Part shown: piece after piece, positions 44,692 through 49,915 of the stretch
How the letters are laid out: each line of letters opens with the position of its first letter
Numbering within the stretch: the first letter of the stretch is position 1
Made by a program: the position numbers and the translations under genes
NCBI GenBank assembly: GCA_027488815.1
Contig: JAIYAX010000008.1
Span: forward strand, 1-49,915
DNA: 49,915 nt
Direction of reading: 5' to 3'
From: Cytophagaceae bacterium
GTDB lineage: Bacteria; Bacteroidota; Bacteroidia; Cytophagales; JAIYAX01
The notes under the pieces: model-generated
The model's input: the letters and a program-made list of their open reading frames with translations, nothing else
Told to the model about the DNA's origin: nothing
Databases searched by the model: none

Positions 44692-45312
44692 GTGGATAAG
44701 ATCAAGTTGGATATATTGGGGCTTTCCAACAGCCAGTCCCATACCGGTTCGTTTGCATTAGTTTTAGGAGAAAGTAACGGTAATCGCCGCCTCCCCATCA
44801 TCATCGGAATGTTTGAAGCTCAGGCGATTGCGATTGAGATTGAGAAAATAGTGCCCAACAGGCCCATGACTCATGACCTCTTTAAGTCCTTTGCCGACTC
44901 CTTTACCTACACTGTGGATGAGGTCGTCATTTCTGACCTGGTTGAAGGCGTATTTTTCGCACGAATTCGATGCACCAACGGCATGCAGAAAGTAGAAATT
45001 GATGCACGTCCATCCGATGCGATTGCCATCGCCCTCCGGTTTGATGCGCCTATTTTTACCTACGAAACCATCCTCTCTGAAGCCGGAATTATCACCGATG
45101 ACAAAGAGGAAGAGCCCGAGAAAAAGACCAAAGCTGAGCCGGTAAGCAAAGATATGTCCGTTGCCAAGGAGAGTAAGTCAAAATCCAAGAAAGGTACCAA
45201 CATGGAGGACTTCAGCCTTGAACAACTCCAAAAGATGCTGGAAGATGCGCTCAACCGGGAGGACTATGAAAATGCTGCCCGAATTAGGGATGAAATGAAC
45301 AGGAGGAACTAA
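44692..45312 (+). CDS. Bifunctional nuclease family (DUF151) protein with UVR-like tail
   Basis: About 206 residues. The first ~140 residues match the DUF151/bifunctional nuclease domain (FALVLGESNGNRRLPIIIG, RPSDAIAIALRFDAPIF). After a Lys/Glu/Ser-rich linker, the C-terminus has a UVR-like motif (LEDALNREDYENAARIRDEM). I prefer GTG 44692 as start; TTG 44686 is two codons upstream. Its true cellular substrate is uncertain. It is immediately downstream of etfA, perhaps read through from that operon. Confidence 0.85.
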   Translation: MDKIKLDILGLSNSQSHTGSFALVLGESNGNRRLPIIIGMFEAQAIAIEIEKIVPNRPMTHDLFKSFADSFTYTVDEVVISDLVEGVFFARIRCTNGMQKVEIDARPSDAIAIALRFDAPIFTYETILSEAGIITDDKEEEPEKKTKAEPVSKDMSVAKESKSKSKKGTNMEDFSLEQLQKMLEDALNREDYENAARIRDEMNRRN

Positions 45313-45329
45313 ACCCTCCGGATTTACAC

Positions 45330-46640
45330 ATGGAAATACTCCGATCCCTGGCCGGGTTGCTATTTTTTATCGGCATTGCCTGGCTGTTTTCAGCCGATCG
45401 CAAGCATATCGACTGGAAGCTGGTGGGCGTGGGATTTCTACTTCAACTCCTGTTTGGCTGGCTGGTAATCAAAGTGCCGGTGGTCTCAGCCGCCTTCAAT
45501 TACATCAGCAGCGGATTCGTTACCTTTTTAGATTTTTCCCTGGCGGGCTCGGCTTTTTTGTTTGGCGACCTGGCCCGAAACTCCGACTCCGTTCCCGGAA
45601 CCAAGCATCAGCTCGGTTTTATCTTTGCCTTCCAGGTACTGCCTACGGTGATCTTCTTTTCGACGGTTTCGGCAGGATTGTATTACCTGGGCATTTTGCA
45701 AAAAGTGGTTTATGGCATCGCTTGGGTGATGTCCAGAACCATGAAACTTTCAGGCCCGGAGAGCCTTTCGGCTGCTGGAAACATTTTTCTGGGGCAGACC
45801 GAAGCCCCACTTCTGGTAAAGCCCTACATCAAAAACATGACACGCTCAGAACTGCTCTGCCTAATGACGGGAGGCATGGCCACCATTGCAGGCGGGGTTT
45901 TGGCCGCTTATGTGTCCTTCTTAGGAGGGAATGACCCGGTGCAAAAGACCCTTTTTGCTGCCAGTCTGCTGTCTGCTTCCGTCATGAATGCACCGGCAGG
46001 GATTGTTTTTGCCAAAATACTCTATCCCGAAAGAGACCGAAGCCGCTTAAACAACAACCTGCAAATCGCTGAAGAGAAAATAGGTGTAAACCTGATTGAT
46101 GCCATGAGCAGGGGAGCCGCCGACGGCTTGAAACTGGCGTTGAACGTTGGCGGTATGTTGCTGGCCTTTATTGCAGTCATTGCCATGCTCAACTACTTGC
46201 TGCAGGATGTCATTGGCGAGCTAACCGGCCTAAACACCTGGATTGAATCCCAAACCAAGGGCCGATTTAGCGGATTGAGTCTGCAGTACATTTTGGGCCA
46301 GATTTTTAGGGTGTTTGCCCTGGCCATGGGGATCGACTGGTCGGAGTCCCTGGCGGTAGGCAGTCTGCTGGGGCAGAAGACGGCCATCAATGAATTTGTA
46401 GCCTACCTGGATTTGGCCAAGCTCAAGGCCTCCGGACAACTTAGCGAGCGATCCGTCATTCTTGCGACCTATGCCCTTTGCGGCTTTTCAAACTTCAGCT
46501 CGATTGCCATACAACTGGGAGGCATAGGCTCCATGGCACCTGAGAAACAAAGTGAACTCAGCATTTTGGGCTTCAGAGCCCTTTTCGCAGCCTCCCTGGC
46601 CTGTATGGTGACGGCTACCATCGCAGGATTATACATTTAA
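45330..46640 (+). CDS. Concentrative nucleoside transporter (CNT/NupC family)
   Basis: A 436-residue inner-membrane protein with about ten hydrophobic segments and the CNT motifs: GNIFLGQTEAPLLVKPYI, TGGMATIAGGVLAAYVSFL, NAPAGIVFAKIL, GAADGLKLALNVGGML, and ILATYALCGFSNFSSIAIQ at the C-terminus. It imports nucleosides with Na+ or H+; the ion and the specificity are not readable. It starts 17 bases after the bifunctional nuclease gene. A probable terminator follows at 46659-46685. Confidence 0.93.
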   Translation: MEILRSLAGLLFFIGIAWLFSADRKHIDWKLVGVGFLLQLLFGWLVIKVPVVSAAFNYISSGFVTFLDFSLAGSAFLFGDLARNSDSVPGTKHQLGFIFAFQVLPTVIFFSTVSAGLYYLGILQKVVYGIAWVMSRTMKLSGPESLSAAGNIFLGQTEAPLLVKPYIKNMTRSELLCLMTGGMATIAGGVLAAYVSFLGGNDPVQKTLFAASLLSASVMNAPAGIVFAKILYPERDRSRLNNNLQIAEEKIGVNLIDAMSRGAADGLKLALNVGGMLLAFIAVIAMLNYLLQDVIGELTGLNTWIESQTKGRFSGLSLQYILGQIFRVFALAMGIDWSESLAVGSLLGQKTAINEFVAYLDLAKLKASGQLSERSVILATYALCGFSNFSSIAIQLGGIGSMAPEKQSELSILGFRALFAASLACMVTATIAGLYI

Positions 46641-46658
46641 ACATGCTTTAAGGAAATA

Positions 46659-46685
46659 GAAAACAGCCTTTGGGCGGGTTTTTTA
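46659..46685 (+). terminator. Probable terminator after the nucleoside transporter
   Basis: AAACAGCC-TTTG-GGCGGGTTTTTT forms a short GC stem with a mismatch followed by a T tract ending at 46684. The stem is weak but the position, 19 bases after the stop, is appropriate. Confidence 0.45.
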
Positions 46686-46753
46686 TGAGCTATACTTGTT
46701 CGGCTAAGTCCGATTCATCAATTTAAAGGGTTTTGGACCCGTATTGAGAAACC

Positions 46754-47107
46754 TTGAGCCATGGCCTGCCCGACGTTTTCCAGGCCAGGCTGACCAATGG
46801 CCTTTCCTCTCCGAAAAAAAAGATTTGGTTTAAAGGAGGTAAAAAAGAAAAATATACTAAATTAGCCCAAAAGATCAGCACCTTGACCACTGAATACCGT
46901 TTTGAGTTCAAAACTAATGATGGGCTTTTTGAAGGCTTACGGAAGGAATTCTGCTCAGACAGGAGTGTGAAAGCTATTTTGAAAGGGGTAGAGGAGAAGG
47001 CCAAAGCCTATATAACGGAGAAGGCCGGCAACCAAATCAAGAGCTCTCTGGATCACTTGGGCCTCGGCGATATGGGAAATAGGCGAAATGATTCGGATAC
47101 GGAGTAG
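46754..47107 (+). CDS. Doubtful 117-codon frame, possible gene remnant
   Basis: The frame opens at TTG 46754 with no ATG near its start and an in-frame stop at 46745. The protein is Lys-rich (SSPKKKIWFKGGKKEKYTKL) and ends in a helical part (SVKAILKGVEEKAKAYITEK). I do not recognise it. The rest of 46641-47153 holds nothing else I can support. It could be the tail of a broken gene at the edge of the acquired segment, or a small real gene. Confidence that it is expressed is low. Confidence 0.3.
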   Translation: MSHGLPDVFQARLTNGLSSPKKKIWFKGGKKEKYTKLAQKISTLTTEYRFEFKTNDGLFEGLRKEFCSDRSVKAILKGVEEKAKAYITEKAGNQIKSSLDHLGLGDMGNRRNDSDTE

Positions 47108-47153
47108 TTATGCGTCATTCTAAAACGACATCCACAACAAAACCTGACAGCTT

Positions 47154-47516
47154 CTAACAATCTTCTTCATCGACATCTTTTTTAAATTGGCTAATCATTT
47201 TTTTCATCTGTTTTAGTTGCTTTATCCTTTCATCAATAGACAACAATTTCTCATCTAAAACGGCTAACTTTTCAGAAACAGTCATTTTATTATTGTACCA
47301 AGCGTCCATCAATTGACCAATTTCACTAATTGTAAAACCAACAGACTTGGCATCTCTAACTAATTCTAATTTTTCAACAGCTTCTTCATCATAATGAAAA
47401 TATTTATTCGACTTGATGCTTTCATCTCGTTTACCTTTTATCAATCCCGATTTTTCATAAAACCGAATAGTATGGGCGGTAATGCCTGTTCGCTTTGACA
47501 ATTCGTTTATTAACAT
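47154..47516 (-). CDS. MerR-family transcriptional regulator
   Basis: A 120-residue regulator. The N-terminal winged helix has LSKRTGITAHTIRFYEKSGL, the MerR signature. A C-terminal coiled coil of Glu/Lys/Leu follows from about residue 75, ending DVDEEDC. There is one Cys at the very end, so a typical metal-sensing set of three Cys is absent. It is divergent from the SDR operon, with 109 bases between starts and a 15-bp dyad in between. The ATG is four bases after a -7 box (TATCTTTG). Confidence 0.92.
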   Translation of the reverse strand: MLINELSKRTGITAHTIRFYEKSGLIKGKRDESIKSNKYFHYDEEAVEKLELVRDAKSVGFTISEIGQLMDAWYNNKMTVSEKLAVLDEKLLSIDERIKQLKQMKKMISQFKKDVDEEDC

Positions 47517-47520
47517 TTGA

Positions 47521-47551
47521 CAAAGATAATGTGTTTAAAAATAAAATACAA
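47521..47551 (-). promoter_or_regulatory. merR promoter
   Basis: On the minus strand, TTG at 47551-47549 and TATCTTTG at 47528-47521 are 20 bases apart, followed by TCAA-ATG. The -33 end touches the 15-bp dyad at 47551-47565. Confidence 0.6.
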
Positions 47552-47565
47552 GTATAGACTATACT
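47551..47565. promoter_or_regulatory. 15-bp dyad, candidate MerR operator
   Basis: AGTATAGACTATACT is a perfect 7+1+7 inverted repeat between merR and the SDR gene. It overlaps the -33 of merR and lies just upstream of the -33 of the SDR promoter, so one bound dimer could act on both. Confidence 0.65.
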
Positions 47566-47571
47566 CTAATG

Positions 47572-47602
47572 TTGTATGTTTAAATTTATTGGTTTACTTT
47601 TG
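47572..47602 (+). promoter_or_regulatory. Promoter of the SDR operon
   Basis: TTG at 47572-47574, 20 bases, then TACTTTTG at 47595-47602, a perfect TAnnTTTG, followed by C. The SDR ATG is 23 bases further on. Confidence 0.65.
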
Positions 47603-47625
47603 CAGTAAATTAATATAATTACAAC

Positions 47626-48408
47626 ATGGCAACAGCATTAATCACAGGAGCATCCAACGGAATTGGTTTAGAATTGGCAAAGGTACACGCTTCAAAAGGT
47701 GGCGATTTAGTCTTAGTAGCAAGAAACAAAACTAAGTTAGACGAACTAAAATCAGAATTAGAAAGTCAATATAAAGTTTCTGTTTATACAATAGGTAAAG
47801 ACCTTTCAGCCAATAATTCAGCCCAAGAAGTATATGACGAAACTACAAAACAAAATATTCAAATTGACTATTTGATTAACAATGCAGGTTTTGGCGACTT
47901 TGGAATGTTTGTAGAAACAGAATGGAACAAAGAGTTACAAATGATAAATTTGAACATCACGACTTTGACACAATTTACCAAACTCTATTTACAAGATATG
48001 GTAAAACGTGGAAGTGGAAAAATAATGAATGTGGCTTCAACTGCCGCTTTTCAATCTGGACCAACAATGGCAGTTTATTATGCAACAAAGGCTTATGTTT
48101 TAAGTTTTTCAGAAGCGGTGGACAATGAAGTAAGCGACAAAGGAGTAACCGTTACCACACTTTGCCCAGGTGCGACCGAAAGCGGTTTTCAAGCAGCAGC
48201 AGCAATGGAAGAAAGCAATTTAGTAAAGGGTAAAAAACTACCAACTTCAAAAGAAGTTGCTGAATATGGATATGCTTCTATGATGAAAGGCAAAACAATA
48301 GTCATTCACGGACTAATGAATTATTTAATGGCAAATTCTGTTCGGTTTACGCCAAGAGCATTGGTAGTTAAATTGACACGGAAAATTCAAGACAAATCAA
48401 ATTCATAA
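47626..48408 (+). CDS. Short-chain dehydrogenase/reductase (SDR)
   Basis: A 260-residue NAD(P)-dependent oxidoreductase with the classical SDR motifs: TGASNGIGLELAK (cofactor loop), NNAGFGDFG, the Ser of NVASTAAFQSG and the Tyr-x3-Lys in YYATKAY. The Arg after VLVAR suggests NADPH preference. The substrate is unknown. It is the first gene after the MerR dyad and uses AT-rich codons like its neighbours. Three membrane-protein genes follow, the first 30 bases away. Confidence 0.92.
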   Translation: MATALITGASNGIGLELAKVHASKGGDLVLVARNKTKLDELKSELESQYKVSVYTIGKDLSANNSAQEVYDETTKQNIQIDYLINNAGFGDFGMFVETEWNKELQMINLNITTLTQFTKLYLQDMVKRGSGKIMNVASTAAFQSGPTMAVYYATKAYVLSFSEAVDNEVSDKGVTVTTLCPGATESGFQAAAAMEESNLVKGKKLPTSKEVAEYGYASMMKGKTIVIHGLMNYLMANSVRFTPRALVVKLTRKIQDKSNS

Positions 48409-48438
48409 AATTTCATATTCACTAAAACATTTAAAAAC

Positions 48439-48912
48439 ATGTACGGACTTACAATTCTTGGAATTTTTCATACCGCAATTAGTTTAATTGCTGTTGCATC
48501 AGGTGCTATCTCACTAATCAAAAAGCGTAAGATTAATGGTGACACAACCTTAGATAAAATCTATATTATTACTACTGTTATTGTTTGCCTTACAGGTTTT
48601 GGCATTTTTCAGCATGGCGGATTTGGGGTAGCTCATGTTTTAGGTATCATTACTTTAATAGTTTTAGGCATAGCACTATTTGCACATAGATTGAAAAAAA
48701 CATACATCGCAACCGTTGCGTTTTCGATGACTTTTTTGTTACACCTTATTCCTGCAATAAATGAAACAATGACAAGACTTCCGTATGGTGCACCTATGGC
48801 AAAATCACCCGATGACCCTAGAATTAAAACGTTTATCGGAATATGTTTTATTCTTTTTCTGATAGGTGCAACATTGCAAGTAATTTCCATTAAAAAAACT
48901 AAATCCAAATAA
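48439..48912 (+). CDS. Four-helix membrane protein, family unknown
   Basis: A 157-residue inner-membrane protein with about five hydrophobic segments, among them ILGIFHTAISLIAVASGAIS, IYIITTVIVCLTGFGIF and TFIGICFILFLIGATLQVI. Several His (GIFH, QHGGFGVAHV, LLHLIP) lie at membrane ends, which recalls heme or metal ligands but proves nothing. The downstream gene begins two bases after its stop. Confidence 0.8.
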   Translation: MYGLTILGIFHTAISLIAVASGAISLIKKRKINGDTTLDKIYIITTVIVCLTGFGIFQHGGFGVAHVLGIITLIVLGIALFAHRLKKTYIATVAFSMTFLLHLIPAINETMTRLPYGAPMAKSPDDPRIKTFIGICFILFLIGATLQVISIKKTKSK

Positions 48913-48914
48913 AT

Positions 48915-49274
48915 ATGAACAAAACATCATTTTCAATTCGTATTTACAGTTTCTACCTTTTTTTAATGGGTTCAGGAATGGTATTTATACCAAATTTTCT
49001 TTTAAATGTTTTTGGTTTTGTGGAAACTACAGAAATATGGATAAGAATGTTAGGACTTTTTACTTTTACAACGGGTATCTATTATTTTTATTCATCATCG
49101 CACAATCAACAAGCGTTTTATAAAGCTACAATTGTAGGGCGGCTTTTCTTTTTCTTAGTGACAGTTATTTTTGTATTTACATTTCATCAATCTTCAATGT
49201 TAGCATTAATTGGAAGCATAGATTTAATTGGTGCATTATGGACATTTTCAACACTAAAAAAATTTAAAAAATGA
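48915..49274 (+). CDS. Small four-helix membrane protein
   Basis: A 119-residue protein almost entirely made of hydrophobic helices (YLFLMGSGMVFIPNFLLNVF, FTFTTGIYYFY, LFFFLVTVIFVFTF, LIGSIDLIGALWTF). No catalytic motif is visible. It overlaps the next gene (ATGA). Its role is unknown, and it is probably part of the MerR-controlled set. Confidence 0.8.
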   Translation: MNKTSFSIRIYSFYLFLMGSGMVFIPNFLLNVFGFVETTEIWIRMLGLFTFTTGIYYFYSSSHNQQAFYKATIVGRLFFFLVTVIFVFTFHQSSMLALIGSIDLIGALWTFSTLKKFKK

Positions 49275-49759
49275 ACCAAATCACAAAGTATTTTAATGCC
49301 GAAAAATACGAAAGTATTGTATTCGTTTTAGTTGGCATTGTTGCCATTTGCTTTGCTACTTACTTTTTCATAAAAGTAAAACAACCATTTTATAATGGAA
49401 TGGCTTATCCGTTAATTGTAATTGCACTCATTCAATTGACAGTTGGCGGTTCGGTATATTTAAGAAGCCCAAAAGACATTGAAAGGGTTAACCAAATAGT
49501 GCAAACTGACAAATCAAAAATTCAAGCAGAAGAAATTCCAAGAATGATAACTGTAATAAAAAACTTTGCAATTTATAAATGGGTAGAAATAGCATTAATT
49601 TTAGTTGGTATAATTATGTTTTTCTTCTTCCAACCTATGACAATTTGGAAAGGCATTGGACTTGGACTTTTTATTCAAGCAAGTTTTATGTTACTGCTCG
49701 ACTTCTTTGCTGAAAGTAGAGGGAAAACCTATCTTGAATTTTTATATGCATTAATTTAA
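49271..49759 (+). CDS. Four-helix membrane protein, last gene of the acquired operon
   Basis: A 162-residue protein with two hydrophobic pairs (IVFVLVGIVAICFATYFFI and YPLIVIALIQLTVGGSVYL; then WVEIALILVGIIMFFFF and GIGLGLFIQASFMLLLDFF). A charged loop (SPKDIERVNQIVQTDKSKIQ) separates them. No known motif is seen. The start overlaps the previous stop by four bases, indicating coupling. Confidence 0.8.
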   Translation: MNQITKYFNAEKYESIVFVLVGIVAICFATYFFIKVKQPFYNGMAYPLIVIALIQLTVGGSVYLRSPKDIERVNQIVQTDKSKIQAEEIPRMITVIKNFAIYKWVEIALILVGIIMFFFFQPMTIWKGIGLGLFIQASFMLLLDFFAESRGKTYLEFLYALI

Positions 49760-49797
49760 GCCGACAATGAGCAAAGAAGAACGAACGCATAACACGG

Positions 49798-49823
49798 GTA
49801 ACTGTTGCACAACTAGCCGTTAC
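49798..49823. repeat. Imperfect stem-loop after the acquired operon
   Basis: GTAAC (49798-49802) pairs with GTTAC (49819-49823), and inside it GTTG (49804-49807) pairs with CAAC (49810-49813) around CA, with one unpaired base on one side and five on the other. It lies next to the right inverted-repeat end and may be part of a folded recombination site or simply a transcript end. Confidence 0.45.
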
Positions 49824-49915
49824 TTGGGCAAACCGTTGTTTTGAAGTAAAAAATGGCCTTCATAGAGCACTTATAGGAGTGGCTGTGTTTTCTTCCGGGT
49901 TTTTTATCTGTAAAA

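Larger units (their letters stand above)
47107..49793. mobile_element. AT-rich acquired segment bounded by a 9-bp inverted repeat
   Basis: GTTATGCGT at 47107-47115 and its complement ACGCATAAC at 49785-49793 bracket a block with about one-third G+C by eye, in contrast to the preceding genes. The block carries merR, an SDR gene and three small membrane-protein genes. No transposase or integrase is present. The repeat resembles integron attC-type ends, but a complete attC cannot be shown. Treat the mobile-element label as a hypothesis. Confidence 0.45.

Noticed and set aside
1-49915. CRISPR arrays, tRNA or rRNA genes, prophage or transposase genes
   Set aside because: I saw no regularly spaced repeats, cloverleaf-like segments or phage and transposase motifs on either strand.
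49785-49915. A complete integron attC site at the right end
   Set aside because: Only one core-like end and a small stem-loop are visible; the matching second core is not found before the window ends.

Overview
The window looks like a chromosomal segment of a Bacteroidota bacterium, most likely of the Cytophagales or a nearby group. Supporting signs are a type IX secretion (T9SS type B) C-terminal sorting domain with PKD and SBBP-type repeats, menaquinone genes, an LpxK-putative porin pair, a CarboxypepD_reg/TonB receptor, a DUF2807 protein, ribosomal protein THX, and promoters of the Bacteroidota type (-33 TTG, about 19-21 bp, -7 TAnnTTTG). There is no tRNA, rRNA, CRISPR array, phage or transposase that I can see. 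Gene assignments come from reading motifs in the translated sequence; no database search was run.

Layout. 1-380: gene-free, with a 70-bp tandem repeat and small hairpins. 381-4436 (minus): fabI, and a tlpA-like/73-aa/recN operon. 4466-5650 (plus): a class III CoA-transferase. 5633-10202 (minus): a compact operon tetR-dps-paaA-paaB-paaC-paaD-lipoprotein for the phenylacetyl-CoA epoxidase, with a 33-bp perfect palindrome lying between the -33 and -7 elements of the tetR promoter. 10273-14488: a large T9SS cargo protein and a pirin. 14558-21192 (minus): a menaquinone operon menI-menF-menD-menB, two tandem TerB-like genes, menE and an unknown gene; menA and menC are not present. 21225-23994 (plus): a histidine phosphatase and a large exported protein of unknown function. 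24218-28336 (minus): NIF3-like protein, zinc-ribbon coiled-coil protein, TPR protein and DUF2807 protein, closed by a terminator. 28392-31896 (plus): lpxK, putative porin, miaE.

31750-34414 holds a recent segmental duplication: the 3' end of miaE, the intergenic promoter region and the first ~93 codons of a secreted-protein gene occur twice, and the two secreted proteins carry quite different C-terminal parts. 34503-38326 is a four-gene operon (HYC_CC_PP-type small protein, HMA-MauE/DoxX-like membrane protein, periplasmic HMA protein, TonB-dependent receptor) that reads as a heavy-metal, probably copper, handling or uptake system; I regard it as the best candidate for an under-described system. 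38469-46640 is housekeeping: THX, a DEDDh exonuclease, mpl, dnaB, a TPR protein, etfB-etfA, a bifunctional-nuclease family protein and a CNT nucleoside transporter.

47108-49785 is clearly AT-rich (about one third G+C by eye, against roughly 45-48% elsewhere) and carries a MerR regulator divergent from an SDR dehydrogenase and three small membrane proteins. It is bracketed by a 9-bp inverted repeat (GTTATGCGT / ACGCATAAC) and looks horizontally acquired.

A recurring feature is a -7 box ending only 4-5 bases before the ATG (tetR, lpxK, the HYC_CC_PP gene, dnaB, merR), which predicts leaderless or near-leaderless transcripts for these genes.
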